This document shows positions 17,434 through 26,296 of a stretch of 64,000 nucleotides of DNA, in pieces. The stretch is from Flavisolibacter tropicus. GTDB lineage: Bacteria > Bacteroidota > Bacteroidia > Chitinophagales > Chitinophagaceae. The notes beneath the pieces are model-generated. The model worked only from the letters and a program-made list of their open reading frames with translations, had not been told where the DNA came from and did not search any database. Position 1 is the first letter of the stretch. Each line of letters begins with the position of its first letter. The translations under genes and the position numbers were made by a program. The DNA is taken from assembly GCF_001644645.1 (NCBI RefSeq), contig NZ_CP011390.1:5101501-5165500 (forward strand), in the 5' to 3' direction.

Positions 17434-17928
17434 ATGAAAACTCCACTATTACTTCTTAAACATGCTGCCGTTTTTCTATGCAGTATTGTCTTATTTGTTA
17501 CTTCTGTACAAGCCCAGGATGATAAAAAGCAAAAGGGGCAAGATATCAAGCAATTACTTGATAGTAAGGAATATATATTCAAAGCACAGCAGGTAACACC
17601 TTCCAGAGGTGGTGCAAGGCAGCTTACGTCTGAATACGATTTGCGCTTATTGGGCGATTCGTTGGTGGCCTATTTGCCCTATTTCGGTCGGGCCTATTCC
17701 GCGCCTATTGATATTAAAGAGTCTGGATTACAGTTTACTTCCACCAATTTTGGCTATGAGTTGAGTACGCGAAAAAAAGGTTGGGATGTTGTTATGCGTC
17801 CCAAGGACGTATCCAGCATACAACAGTTGGTGCTTATGGTTTCATCATCTGGAAGAGCCACATTGCAGGTTACGAGTACCAACCGTGAACCTATTTCTTT
17901 TAACGGACAAGTGTTAAGTCGATACTAA
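17434..17928 (+). CDS. DUF4251 periplasmic protein
   Basis: A 164-residue exported protein: signal peptide ending VTSVQAQ, a Lys/Gln-rich linker, then a DUF4251 beta domain whose typical features are visible (SKEYIFKAQQVTP, GDSLVAYLPYFGRAYSAP, YELSTRKKGWDV, REPISFNGQV). The family is common in Bacteroidota and its function is unknown. The gene stands alone and ends before a strong terminator. Confidence 0.85.
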   Translation: MKTPLLLLKHAAVFLCSIVLFVTSVQAQDDKKQKGQDIKQLLDSKEYIFKAQQVTPSRGGARQLTSEYDLRLLGDSLVAYLPYFGRAYSAPIDIKESGLQFTSTNFGYELSTRKKGWDVVMRPKDVSSIQQLVLMVSSSGRATLQVTSTNREPISFNGQVLSRY

Positions 17929-18044
17929 GGACGGCTAAAGTTCAGCAATAATGCACTTGCAAGTGAGTATACAATGCGTTCACTTAATTGAAAGAAGATG
18001 GGATAAAAGAGATGCGATATTGAACACACAAGTAGGCTTTATCA

Positions 18045-18086
18045 AAATACTAATAGCCTGGTTTCCTAGCCAGGCTATTAGTATTT
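18045..18086. terminator. Strong hairpin terminator
   Basis: A perfect 17-bp stem (AATACTAATAGCCTGG and its complement, plus one A-T pair) around the loop TTTCCTAG, with A tract before and T tract after, so it can act in both directions. It lies 117 bp after the DUF4251 stop. Confidence 0.7.
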
Positions 18087-18176
18087 AAAATGGGCGGTTG
18101 GCAGTGTTTTTATAGTAGTGCTTAAACGTTACTGTAGAATGCATAACTTCAGCAGCTACTGCCTATTAGTGTTACA

Positions 18177-19097
18177 ATGAAAATAAAGCTCCGATACTAC
18201 TTTGTTCTATTTATCCGGCTGATTAAAGATTCCATAAGCGAGTTGCTAATAAATGATCCGTTACGTATGGCTGGTGCCACCGCTTTTTTTACCACGTTTG
18301 CCTTGCCACCTATATTGGTTATTTTAATACAGGCATTTAAGCTGGTGTTGGGGCCTATGCGTATTAGGAACCGATTGTTCGAAACACTTGCAGGTATAGT
18401 AGGTAATGAAGCGGTAGAGCAGATCAAAGATATTCTAAACGCTTTTCGCAATCTGGCGCACAACTGGTATGTGATCTTGGGCGGGTTTATTTTTCTAGTG
18501 TTTGTAGCTACTACCTTGTTTAAGATTATTAAGGACTCTATTAATCAAATATGGAAGATCCGCGTGCTGGAAAGAAGGGCAATTAGTTCTAAGCTTCTGG
18601 AACGGCTACAGGCTGTATTGGTGATCCTGTTTGCTGGAATTTTATTTGTTTTTGGCTTACTGGTAGAAACCTCGCAGGCTTTTCTTGGAAATTATATTCA
18701 AAAACTGTTTCCTTCGCTTGCTTTTTATTTCAATAATGTGGTTCGAACGGCTTTTTCCGTATTATTTGTTACACTCTGGTTTGCTATAATGTTTCGCTAC
18801 CTTCCCGATGGTCGGCCACGTTGGAAAACAGCGCTGACTGGGGCCTTTGTAACTAGTTTATTGTTTAATGGTGGTAAGGTTTTATTGCGCTTTTTGTTAA
18901 GCTATAATAATCTCAACAGTATTTATGGAACATCAACCTCTATTGTTCTATTGTTATTGTTTGTATTCTACTCTTCACTCATCTTGTACTTTGGAGCTGC
19001 CTTTACTAAAGTTTGGAGTATCTATAAAAAGCAGCCTATTAAACCTCTTAAATATGCTGTCAACTATCAGATAACTATAATGCATGAAGAACGATAA
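18177..19097 (+). CDS. YihY/BrkB-family inner-membrane protein
   Basis: A 306-residue polytopic membrane protein. The N-terminal motif NDPLRMAGATAFFTTFALPPILV, then six hydrophobic helices and the family signature RYLPDGRPRWKTALTGAFVTSLLF and YNNLNSIYGTSTSIVLLLL place it in the YihY/BrkB family. The family was first tied to serum resistance and wrongly named RNase BN; its transport or other function is unsettled. ATG 18177 gives the full N-terminus. It stands alone. Confidence 0.9.
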   Translation: MKIKLRYYFVLFIRLIKDSISELLINDPLRMAGATAFFTTFALPPILVILIQAFKLVLGPMRIRNRLFETLAGIVGNEAVEQIKDILNAFRNLAHNWYVILGGFIFLVFVATTLFKIIKDSINQIWKIRVLERRAISSKLLERLQAVLVILFAGILFVFGLLVETSQAFLGNYIQKLFPSLAFYFNNVVRTAFSVLFVTLWFAIMFRYLPDGRPRWKTALTGAFVTSLLFNGGKVLLRFLLSYNNLNSIYGTSTSIVLLLLFVFYSSLILYFGAAFTKVWSIYKKQPIKPLKYAVNYQITIMHEER

Positions 19098-19157
19098 CTT
19101 TATTCTTTAAACACTGCATTTAGTTACTACCTCAACAGTTGCACAGCATGCAGCTGT

Positions 19158-19190
19158 AATATTCTATCGATTATAACATAATAGAATATT
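19158..19190. repeat. Perfect 10-bp dyad, possible operator
   Basis: AATATTCTAT (19158-19167) and ATAGAATATT (19181-19190) are exact inverted copies 13 bp apart. There is no T tract, so a protein-binding dyad upstream of the BON gene fits at least as well as a terminator. Nothing else was seen between 19098 and 19405. Confidence 0.4.
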
Positions 19191-19405
19191 TCCAAAAGCA
19201 GACTCACTTCAATGATCTGTATTTGCCAAAGTCCACTTATTCCCTTAAACATTTTCGGGTTTCTAATTTTATCTTTTCGGATTTTTTTCTTCGACCACAA
19301 TCCTTTTCATTCAACTTAAATCCTGCAAATCCGCGGTTCTTTGGGCATAATTTTTTCTTCCTCTCCATTGCAACTCTATATTTCTTCACTTTTAAAGCAT
19401 TCCAT

Positions 19406-20509
19406 ATGGAAGATCAATATCGTAACGAACACAATCAATCCAATAACCCTAAGCGGGAAAACAACGACAAGCATCGGCAGCGTAATCAGTACAATCAGCA
19501 GGGTAATACAAATCAAGGATATAGTGATTTGGATGGGGATGGATTTATTGGGCATACAGGCGGTTTTTATGGTGGAACTAGCTATCTGGGTGCTAATTAT
19601 GACGATTGGAATAATAACTTGGGACCAAGCTCTTCTAACGAGCAATACCGCAATGAAAACCAACAGCGTAATCGCAATCAGCAAAACTATCAGCGTAGTA
19701 ATCGCTTTAGAGATGATCAATATTATTATAATCAAGATAATCCCTACGGCAATTCCAATTATCAGCGTATGAGCGACAATGTGGGTTATGAGCGTGGTTT
19801 TGAAAACCAGCAGCCAAACTTTGGAAATCGTTCTAAATATGACGACTACCAAAGTTATAATAAGAGGGAAGAGGGCCAGGGCTATAGGGGTGCCAGCAAT
19901 TATAATATGAATAGGGAATCATTTGAAAACCAAAGGCGTAACGAATACAATCAACGTGATGAAAGGTTCGGCGGCCAATACGGAAGAAGACAGGGCAACT
20001 ATAGTACTAAAGGGGATTGGGATCGATCTGGTAACCAAAGTCGGAGTCAACATAACCGCAACGATGATCGTAATTGGTTGGAGCGTACAGCCGATAAAGT
20101 TTCTTCCTGGTTTAGTAGCGATGATGATAACAGAAGCCAGCGTGAGCAGCGTGCAAATATGAGTGGGCCTCACCGTGGTAAAGGCCCTAAAGGTTATCAA
20201 CGCTCGGCTGAACGCATTCGAGATGATGTGCACGATCGTTTACATGATGATCCATATGTAGATGCTTCTGATATAGAAGTGGATGTCAATCAAAGCGAGG
20301 TGATCTTAAAGGGATATGTAGCAACACGTGAAGCTAAGCGCAGAGCTGAAGATATAGTGGAATCGATATCTGGTGTAAGAAACGTTGAGAACCGCTTACG
20401 TGTGGGCCAGCCCGATACTCATTCTGGAAGTAGTGATATTTATAGGAATAGTTCTGATAAAAATCAAACGAAGGGTAAGGGTGATGCAGATAGAGATATT
20501 ACCGTTTAA
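19406..20509 (+). CDS. BON-domain protein with long low-complexity N-terminal region
   Basis: A 367-residue protein. Residues 1-265 are hydrophilic and rich in Asn, Gln, Arg, Tyr and Asp (repeats of NQQ, NRN, YNQ), probably disordered, with a GGTSYLGANYDDW patch. Residues of about 270-345 form a BON domain (RIRDDVHDRLHDDPYVDASDIEV, GYVATREAKRRAEDIV, GVRNVENRLRV), a fold found in stress-related periplasmic and cytoplasmic proteins. The frame stays open upstream to a TTG at 19223, but ATG 19406 is chosen because the earlier residues look like translated spacer. No signal peptide is seen. Ends before a GC-rich terminator. Confidence 0.8.
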   Translation: MEDQYRNEHNQSNNPKRENNDKHRQRNQYNQQGNTNQGYSDLDGDGFIGHTGGFYGGTSYLGANYDDWNNNLGPSSSNEQYRNENQQRNRNQQNYQRSNRFRDDQYYYNQDNPYGNSNYQRMSDNVGYERGFENQQPNFGNRSKYDDYQSYNKREEGQGYRGASNYNMNRESFENQRRNEYNQRDERFGGQYGRRQGNYSTKGDWDRSGNQSRSQHNRNDDRNWLERTADKVSSWFSSDDDNRSQREQRANMSGPHRGKGPKGYQRSAERIRDDVHDRLHDDPYVDASDIEVDVNQSEVILKGYVATREAKRRAEDIVESISGVRNVENRLRVGQPDTHSGSSDIYRNSSDKNQTKGKGDADRDITV

Positions 20510-20650
20510 GGCCTGGTAGATATTATTTGTAAACTGTTTTCTTTTAATGAAAGGTTTTATGTAAAAAAGGTTGCTCTTGCATCTTAATGGAGAAGCAGCC
20601 ATTGGACATTCTTCAGGCAAGTAATTTAGCCAGTTTTATCCTTATATAAA

Positions 20651-20684
20651 GAAACCCCGCTCGCGCGGGGCTTCTGTTTTGGCC
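20651..20684. terminator. GC-rich terminator between convergent genes
   Basis: GAAACCCCGC and GCGGGGCTTC pair around TCGC with one mismatch, followed by TGTTTTGG. It separates the BON gene (+) from the cytochrome gene (-). Confidence 0.75.
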
Positions 20685-20708
20685 TAGGAGAGAAAAGGAG
20701 AATATAAT

Positions 20709-21320
20709 TTAGGGTTTGCTAATTTTTACTTCATTTGGCGGTGTAGGCGCTGGTACTCTATTGCTAATAGAAGGTATTGTTTTTAAGTAAGTATATATAG
20801 CGTTCAAATCATCATCAGTCATTTTTGCAAAAAACTGCCAAGGCATTGGTGGTAATATATCACGACCATTGTCAGCTCCCAGATGTTTTCCTTTACGTAG
20901 CGTATTGACAAATTGCTCTTCTGTCCAGGCGCCAATACCGGTGGCTGAATCTGGAGTCAGATTGGCTGCATAGGAAATACCCCATGGCCCGGCAAATGCG
21001 GTGATGTCTGGACTCATAGCAAGCCATTGACCAGGCTGTGTAACGTTTGAACTAAAGGTTGGTATACTGGTATTAGCTGGATGACCAGACAATAGTTTTG
21101 TTGAATCCGGCACAGGGCCTTTCGGCGTCATGACTTTTGGTGAGTGACAATCATGGCAAACGTTAGTTAGTACAATATATTCGCCACGCTTAACCAGGTC
21201 GTCATGTTCCATATCTCTGGAGGCGGTAATATTGTTTTCGGGAGTTGCTTTATTATCGCTATTGTTTGAACAGGCTGCTAAAACTAGCGTGCCCCATACG
21301 AGGGAGAATGTAATACGCAT
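20709..21320 (-). CDS. Monoheme c-type cytochrome lipoprotein
   Basis: A 203-residue exported protein with lipobox VLAACSN, so it is lipid-anchored. The heme attachment motif is CHDCH in VLTNVCHDCHSP, and a downstream Met in LPPMPWQFF is a likely axial ligand. The end of the domain, KMTDDDLNAIYTYLKTIP, is typical of class I cytochrome c. It carries electrons in the periplasm; no oxidase or dehydrogenase gene is adjacent, so the partner is unknown. Confidence 0.85.
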   Translation of the reverse strand: MRITFSLVWGTLVLAACSNNSDNKATPENNITASRDMEHDDLVKRGEYIVLTNVCHDCHSPKVMTPKGPVPDSTKLLSGHPANTSIPTFSSNVTQPGQWLAMSPDITAFAGPWGISYAANLTPDSATGIGAWTEEQFVNTLRKGKHLGADNGRDILPPMPWQFFAKMTDDDLNAIYTYLKTIPSISNRVPAPTPPNEVKISKP

Positions 21321-21522
21321 AAACGTTGGTTTGGTATAAGGGAAGTACTACAAATTATAAAAAGCAATGCGCTTTTACAATACCCAACGGTAAATAAAAT
21401 AATAAAAACACGATGTTGTCTACTTTCTTTCGGGAAATTTGTAGGATAAGCTCTACCGTTAGACTACTGGTTCTCTTCTTTTCCACGTTTGGCAATGTTT
21501 TGGTTTGCATAAAGAGGTGATG

Positions 21523-21580
21523 CCTTTTCCTTCGTCGCTTGATTAATCAGACTAGTGTGGATAGTGACGAAGAGAAAAGG
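21523..21580 (+). repeat. Long hairpin in the leader of the glycine-zipper gene
   Basis: CCTTTTCCTTCGTC (21523-21536) pairs with GACGAAGAGAAAAGG (21566-21580), one base bulged, around a loop containing TGATTAATCA. It ends 24 bp before ATG 21605 and could form in the 5' leader. Bases 21321-21522 show nothing else. Confidence 0.45.
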
Positions 21581-21604
21581 AATTTGTAATGTAAAAGTGT
21601 GAAT

Positions 21605-21883
21605 ATGAAAACAGTTTTGTGTCGATTGGCAATTATCGTTGGGTTAACCCTATTTACAAGTACTCTGGTTCCTGTTCAGGCACAGGAAACAAAAAAGACA
21701 ACAAAAAGTAGAAAGGGGAAATATGCAGCCATAGGAGCAGTTGCAGGTGCTGGTACAGGCATAGCTGTCAGTAAAAAGAATAAGAAGGGCGCTGTTATAG
21801 GAGGTGTTGTTGGGGCAACGGGAGGGTATCTATATGGTAAGCACCGCGATAAGAAGAAAGGCCGTAAACCCAAAAACCAGTAA
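21605..21883 (+). CDS. Small exported glycine-zipper protein
   Basis: A 92-residue protein with a signal peptide ending VPVQAQ, a basic stretch, then a Gly-zipper segment GAVAGAGTGIAV...GAVIGGVVGATGGYLYG that should insert in or lie against a membrane, and a basic tail. ATG 21605 is preferred to the GTG two codons earlier. It resembles YMGG-like glycine-zipper lipoproteins; the role is unknown. It converges on the HNH gene across a terminator. Confidence 0.75.
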   Translation: MKTVLCRLAIIVGLTLFTSTLVPVQAQETKKTTKSRKGKYAAIGAVAGAGTGIAVSKKNKKGAVIGGVVGATGGYLYGKHRDKKKGRKPKNQ

Positions 21884-21906
21884 TGTTCATCTGCCAAGTA
21901 GTATAG

Positions 21907-21942
21907 AAAGTAAATACATTATACGTATTTACTTTTTCTTTT
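21907..21942 (+). terminator. Terminator of the glycine-zipper gene
   Basis: AAAGTAAATAC and GTATTTACTTT form a perfect 11-bp stem around ATTATAC, followed by TTCTTTTT. It overlaps the last codons of the HNH gene on the other strand. Confidence 0.7.
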
Positions 21943-22218
21943 TATAGACTTGTCATAATATTCCGGTTCCTTCTTTTGTACCCATTTAATAAAATGGGTG
22001 ATGCTTTCATCTTGATGTATTCGTTCAATAGTGTGATAGTATCGTTTCAATTCTGCTTCAGAAAATACCGCATGAATTTTATCGTGACAAACCTTATGTA
22101 AAAGAAGGGTGGTTGTATGTTTGCCTCCTTTACTGATAGGGATCAGATGATGTCGGTTGTAGGGTGCTGCTAGTTCGCGGTTACATAAGGGGCATAGATC
22201 TGGCAACTCGTTTTTCAT
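21919..22218 (-). CDS. HNH endonuclease-type protein
   Basis: A 99-residue HNH nuclease domain with nothing attached. Zinc-binding CPLC and the core NRHHLIPISKGGKHTTTLLLHKVCHDKIH show the His-Asn-His metal site. Free-standing proteins of this size (often annotated HNH) cut DNA in diverse settings. It is not beside a restriction, phage or mobile gene, so its role is unclear. Confidence 0.8.
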   Translation of the reverse strand: MKNELPDLCPLCNRELAAPYNRHHLIPISKGGKHTTTLLLHKVCHDKIHAVFSEAELKRYYHTIERIHQDESITHFIKWVQKKEPEYYDKSIKRKSKYV

Positions 22219-22303
22219 GGCGCTCTATCTGGACAATAAATATGCCCCAGCGTTATATTCGATCACGTTTTAAGAGTATTACAACAGTTAAAAAAAGATA
22301 GCG

Positions 22304-22876
22304 TTAATCTTTCTTTTTTTTCCGTATTGATTGGGATGAATTTTCAGTCATACGGTAGTTGGTGCTAATGCCTGTACCGGTAGTACCCCACATTCCCGGC
22401 CCTGCATAAGGGTTCTTTCCATTCACTGTATTAACCACTGTTCCATGGATACCTGCGCTTCCGGTAGAGCTACCTGAACCTACAGAACCACTGCCAGTAA
22501 TACCGCCTGATGTAGTTGATCCGGTGGAGCGTAGTAAAATATGACCATTTGCTACCCCATATGTACCTCTTCCTACACCCATATAGTCTTTATAGTTTAA
22601 CGTAGAAAAATAACCATTGGCCCGGGCATTCAATGTGCGGACGACAGGGTCATTAATTTGATAACTACCATTGACTGCAGGTGTATTTTTCCAACCCAGA
22701 CTGCTGTTGGGTATGGTGGGCGCTTTGGCTTCAGATGTGTTAGTGCTTTCTAGTCGCTGCACGTTTTTTTGGGTGGCTGCGTTTTTGGTGTTTGTAGGAA
22801 CTTTTGTCTGTTTTTGAGCATCTGCCATATTCATCAATCCTATAAATACCCCAGCACATATTAACAATCGTTTCAT
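22304..22876 (-). CDS. Secreted Gly/Ser/Thr-rich protein
   Basis: A 190-residue protein with a signal peptide ending MNMADAQ, a Thr/Asn-rich linker, a folded-looking core (NSSLGWKNTPAVNGSYQINDPVVRTLNARANG), a stretch of Gly/Ser/Thr (residues of about 118-142) and a Lys-rich end. No catalytic motif is seen. I do not recognise the family; a surface or matrix role would be a guess. Confidence 0.6.
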   Translation of the reverse strand: MKRLLICAGVFIGLMNMADAQKQTKVPTNTKNAATQKNVQRLESTNTSEAKAPTIPNSSLGWKNTPAVNGSYQINDPVVRTLNARANGYFSTLNYKDYMGVGRGTYGVANGHILLRSTGSTTSGGITGSGSVGSGSSTGSAGIHGTVVNTVNGKNPYAGPGMWGTTGTGISTNYRMTENSSQSIRKKKKD

Positions 22877-23314
22877 TGCTCACTAATTATACATTTAATA
22901 AAGCCACAAATGCACTGCCAGTTTGAAGAATTGGGAGCGTTAAGTTAAAGAATATCTAAAGTGAATCATTGTAATCGACTGCACTGGCACTATGGTTGTA
23001 AACAAGTTATAAGCAACAGTTTTATGAATAGTGTGAATCATGAGGGATACCTTCCCCAAGCTTTCAAGGAGGCTTTCCAAAAAGGTCAAGGTAGAATTAG
23101 GTAGGTGCTTAAATGCCAGGTTAGATCAAAAGGAGCGGCAGGATATTCGTAATCAATCAGGTGCCGATCGAAATAGTGTAGCTGATCTAGATGATGGGAG
23201 CACATTAAGGGCTGCAGTACAGGTAGAAGTGAAATGGTTTGCGAGATCAAGGCATAGGGCAAGCTACAGACATACAACTATTAGAACCTTATTTATTAAC
23301 GTAAAACGTAAATT
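22877..23314. other. 438-bp spacer, no gene supported
   Basis: Promoter space between divergent genes. The + strand frame 23040-23318 is basic, lacks any recognisable domain and overlaps the next start, so it is not called. Confidence 0.45.
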
Positions 23315-23623
23315 ATGAAAAAGCTAATTGGAATTTTTTTACTGGTTGTTGGTTTTAGCCTGACATCCAATGTACAGGCTCAAAGCAAAGCCAAAAAAAC
23401 CGAAGAAAAGGTAGAAACCGGTGCCAAAAAAGTTGGAAATAAAACAGCAGAAGTGGCTTCAAAGGGAAAATCGAAAGTTACTAATACTGTTTATAAGGAC
23501 AAAGTGGGACCTAATGGTGAGACAATTTACATTGACGATCACAACCGGTATTATTGGATTGATAAAAAAGGACATAAGAATTATATAAAAGAAGAAGAGC
23601 TTAAGAATAAGACAGAAGAATAG
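23315..23623 (+). CDS. Small exported Lys-rich protein
   Basis: A 102-residue protein with signal peptide ending SNVQAQ, then a Lys/Glu/Ala-rich helical stretch (KKTEEKVETGAKKVGNKTAEVA) like LEA-type or apolipoprotein-like repeats, and a compact C-terminal part KVGPNGETIYIDDHNRYYWIDKKG that reads like a short beta motif binding a surface. Function unknown. It ends before a shared terminator with the next gene. Confidence 0.7.
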   Translation: MKKLIGIFLLVVGFSLTSNVQAQSKAKKTEEKVETGAKKVGNKTAEVASKGKSKVTNTVYKDKVGPNGETIYIDDHNRYYWIDKKGHKNYIKEEELKNKTEE

Positions 23624-23656
23624 AAAAGCAAATTGCAGAATGGTTTGTCTTGAAAG

Positions 23657-23687
23657 TTAAATGCCGTAGTCTAACTCCGGCATTTAA
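23657..23687. terminator. Bidirectional terminator
   Basis: TTAAATGCCG and CGGCATTTAA pair exactly over 10 bp around an 11-nt loop, between convergent genes ending at 23623 and 23701. Confidence 0.65.
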
Positions 23688-23700
23688 CTGATAAATCGAT

Positions 23701-23919
23701 TTATGGAATGCCCAGCGTTTCCTCATTACCTGTTGAAGAACCGCTATTGTCCTGTTGATTACGTTGTTGATCTTCGCTTCTATTGCTGTCGCTGGAATGG
23801 GTTTCTCTATCTGGAATAATCCAATTTGGCCGGTATTGAGGTGTATTCGAATTACTCACTTGTTCAGTCACTTGTTGATCAGTTTGTCTTGTATTTGATT
23901 GGTTTTTATCTGTAGTCAT
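23701..23919 (-). CDS. Small hydrophilic protein, probably disordered
   Basis: A 72-residue Gln/Asn/Ser/Thr-rich protein (MTTDKNQSNTRQTDQQVTEQ) with one possible ordered patch, YRPNWIIPDRE. It has no signal or membrane segment. It resembles the other short hydrophilic protein at 24759 in composition and its NWIIPDRE-like core may be a conserved motif. Function unknown. Confidence 0.5.
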   Translation of the reverse strand: MTTDKNQSNTRQTDQQVTEQVSNSNTPQYRPNWIIPDRETHSSDSNRSEDQQRNQQDNSGSSTGNEETLGIP

Positions 23920-24038
23920 AATGGGTGATTTTTAGCAATGGAATGCGGAAAAAACAGTGCCAGATGCTTCTCGCCCACAATAATAAATAGGGGATAGTAT
24001 GCCTTTTATTTAACAAGACGGCTTTATAAGCTGTGGGC

Positions 24039-24686
24039 TCAATGCACTAATTGTTTATTGAATCCAAGCGCAACTAATGCTTCATAAGCCTGCCATATAT
24101 TGGTAGGTATGTGTTGCTCAATTTGAAAACCTTTAGCTGGATAGAGCTTAATGCGTTGAAGATCGCCAACCATTATATTAATGACTTTTTCAAGTGGAAT
24201 TTCGTCATTAGCATATTCTGTAAAAGGGATTTGTGGCGAAGTAACGATTAACTCTTTATCAGGCCAATGCTTTTTAAAAGTGGCAAAGCTGCGGCGCTCC
24301 ATGTACGGCTTTTGTACTACAATAAACGTATTGAAATCAAACTTGTTGTTTTTTAAAAGCTGCTGCGTAAAGAGGATATTTTCACCTGTATTTGTTGATT
24401 GGTCTTCAAGTAAAATAACTTCTTTGGGTACGCCTTTTTCTATGGCAATGCGGGCAAAACGTTCGGCTTCACTCTCTGTCCACATTTCATGTGTAAGCCT
24501 GCCTAGGCCACCTGAAAAAATAAGAATAGGAGCCCAGCCTTGGTGATATAGCTCTGCAGCTCTTTCTGCTACACGCGTGTCATGGCTGCCTAAGGTAAGA
24601 ATACAATCTGCTTTCTGTAATGTGTGTTGCATATGGTGGTAATCCCATAGCTTTTGCGCCAATTGTAAGACTTGGTCTGTTATCAT
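24039..24686 (-). CDS. YdcF/ElyC-like protein (DUF218)
   Basis: A 215-residue protein with the DUF218 Rossmann-like fold: ADCILTLGSHDTRVAERAAELY, then LIFSGGLGRLTHEMWTESEAERFA, EVILLEDQSTNTGENILFTQQ and VVQKPYMERRSFATFKKHWP. It has no membrane segment, unlike ElyC, so it is closer to cytosolic YdcF, which binds S-adenosylmethionine. The reaction is unknown. It stands alone. Confidence 0.88.
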   Translation of the reverse strand: MITDQVLQLAQKLWDYHHMQHTLQKADCILTLGSHDTRVAERAAELYHQGWAPILIFSGGLGRLTHEMWTESEAERFARIAIEKGVPKEVILLEDQSTNTGENILFTQQLLKNNKFDFNTFIVVQKPYMERRSFATFKKHWPDKELIVTSPQIPFTEYANDEIPLEKVINIMVGDLQRIKLYPAKGFQIEQHIPTNIWQAYEALVALGFNKQLVH

Positions 24687-24758
24687 AGACCAGCGAATTT
24701 ACTCTTTAAGTTTGGCTGTTGGAGTGTGTTCTGAATAATCAAAGAAGTTTGAAGAATA

Positions 24759-24947
24759 TTAATCGCGGTCTGTCATTGCTTCCTTATGCTGCTGTTCTGC
24801 TTCTGCCTCTTCTTTTAAGTCAGTATCGTTATCCTGCTTTTGATTTACCTGTTCAAATGGACTAACTCTTTCATCATCCCTTCTCCCTTCCCGCAGCAAA
24901 TCGTCTCGCTCTTGGTTTTTAGAGGTGTCATTTCTGCCGTTGGTCAT
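24759..24947 (-). CDS. Small highly charged protein
   Basis: A 62-residue protein rich in Asp, Glu, Gln and Arg (MTNGRNDTSKNQERDDLLRE) with no hydrophobic segment, likely disordered. The ORF follows the YdcF-like gene's promoter region on the same strand. Coding is supported by composition and a plausible start only. Confidence 0.45.
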   Translation of the reverse strand: MTNGRNDTSKNQERDDLLREGRRDDERVSPFEQVNQKQDNDTDLKEEAEAEQQHKEAMTDRD

Positions 24948-24998
24948 ACTATCCTTTTTTTAGGATAGCCACTAAATTGATGCCATGACTGGATGAGC

Positions 24999-25070
24999 AG
25001 TCTAGAGTCTACGGTAGACAGTCCACGGCATTTTCCTACTGTTGACTGACGACTGTAATCTGTGGACTTT
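24999..25070. repeat. Degenerate GTCTAC/GTCCAC word repeat
   Basis: Words of the type AGTCTACGGTAGACAGTCCACGG and CTGTTGACTGACGACTGT, with AGTCCAC (25020-25026) able to pair with GTGGACT (25062-25068). A third family of degenerate intergenic words, located between two - strand genes, at the 3' side of bestrophin. Confidence 0.5.
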
Positions 25071-25102
25071 TTCGACTTTTTTTTCATAGAGACCCTGTAC
25101 CC

Positions 25103-25984
25103 CTAAGCCAATATCTCCGCTACATTTCTTTTAATGTTCTCGTACATGCGTTGCATCGGGAGGTCGTTTGTGTCGTTGCCAAATGGATCTTCAATTTCTT
25201 CAGCAATTAATTCTAAGCTTCCTAATACATAAAAGACAAAAACAACAACAGGTATTATTAAATAGCCTAGGCTGAAAACATAACCTACAGGTAAAGAAAT
25301 GATATATAAGAAAATGAATTTCTTTATAAAGTTACTGTAGGAAAAGGGGATAGGTGTGTTCTTAATTCGTTCGCATGCACCGCAGATATCTATGAATGCC
25401 GATGCCTCGGTATTCATAAAAAGTAGCTGTTCGCTGGTAATTTGTTGTTGTCTTTGTAAAAGCAATAAGCGATTCATGATCAATGAAGCCACCTGGTTGG
25501 GAACATGCTTTGATCGATCAAAGTTGGGAATTTCCGGGTGAGGCTTTTCGTCTAAAGAAAGGCGTGTTGCTTCGGATTGCAAATGCTGTTTTAACTCCAA
25601 TGCAAAACGGGGAATCAGTTGTATAAAAAAGCTGCGGTTCTTATCATCATCCTGTGCCAGTAGACTGTTTAGCTTAATGGCCAGGTTTCGACTCGTATTC
25701 ACTAATGCACCCCATTGCCGTCTTCCTTCCCACCAACGGTCATAAGCCGTGTTTGTACGAAATACCAATAACATAGAAATAGCAAAGCCCAGTAAACTAT
25801 GTAATACCGAGATGTTTTTGATAGAGCTTTCTTGCGATAATTTAAAATAATGCAATTCTAAATAGGCTATCAGCCATGCATAGAGGGCAATAACAATTAA
25901 CCAAGGAAAAAGCTTCCGGAAGGTATCGGACTTCGGAAAGCCAAGTATAAAACGGGCCCAGTCTTTAGGGTTATAACTGATCAT
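25103..25984 (-). CDS. Bestrophin-family channel protein
   Basis: A 293-residue membrane protein of the bestrophin/UPF0187 family, anion or cation channels of bacterial inner membranes. Four main helices are visible (LFPWLIVIALYAWLIAYLEL, LLGFAISMLLVFRTNTAYDRWWEG, IKKFIFLYIISLPVGYVFSL, IIPVVVFVFYVLGSLELIAEEIEDPFG). RTNTAYDRWWEGR and the late IEDPFGNDTNDLP are family signatures. Promoter box at 26002-26009. Confidence 0.92.
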   Translation of the reverse strand: MISYNPKDWARFILGFPKSDTFRKLFPWLIVIALYAWLIAYLELHYFKLSQESSIKNISVLHSLLGFAISMLLVFRTNTAYDRWWEGRRQWGALVNTSRNLAIKLNSLLAQDDDKNRSFFIQLIPRFALELKQHLQSEATRLSLDEKPHPEIPNFDRSKHVPNQVASLIMNRLLLLQRQQQITSEQLLFMNTEASAFIDICGACERIKNTPIPFSYSNFIKKFIFLYIISLPVGYVFSLGYLIIPVVVFVFYVLGSLELIAEEIEDPFGNDTNDLPMQRMYENIKRNVAEILA

Positions 25985-26001
25985 ACTGAAAAATGAAAGT
26001 G

Positions 26002-26009
26002 CAAAGGTA
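26002..26009 (-). promoter_or_regulatory. -7 box of the bestrophin gene
   Basis: TACCTTTG on the - strand fits TAnnTTTG and lies 18 bp before the bestrophin ATG. The -33 element is not clear. Confidence 0.5.
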
Positions 26010-26296
26010 GTTGAGTAGATCAGAGTTGCCGGCTTCGTTTTAGCGAATTGATTTCAGACGGCTTTGATTTAAACATTTTATAAAAAAATAAGTTGTAAAA
26101 GATGTCATTTAGTGGCAATGGATATATGGCTTTTATCGAAAATACATGCTGGTAATTCCGCCTATCTTTAATAATTTTTCTAATGTAGGTTTCAGATGCC
26201 GTTTTATAGTTTCTATGTATGAAAAATGGCGCTTCATTTAGTTTATACTATGGGCAGGCTCTCCATCAAAATAGATTTGTTACAAATCTTCAGATA

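Noticed and set aside
19223..19405. N-terminal extension of the BON-domain protein
   Set aside because: Starts with TTG and reads like translated spacer (Phe/Asn-rich); ATG 19406 begins the hydrophilic protein.
23040..23318. 92-codon basic frame upstream of the Lys-rich exported protein
   Set aside because: Overlaps the next start, is Arg/Ser/Lys-rich without a hydrophobic core, and shows no family resemblance.
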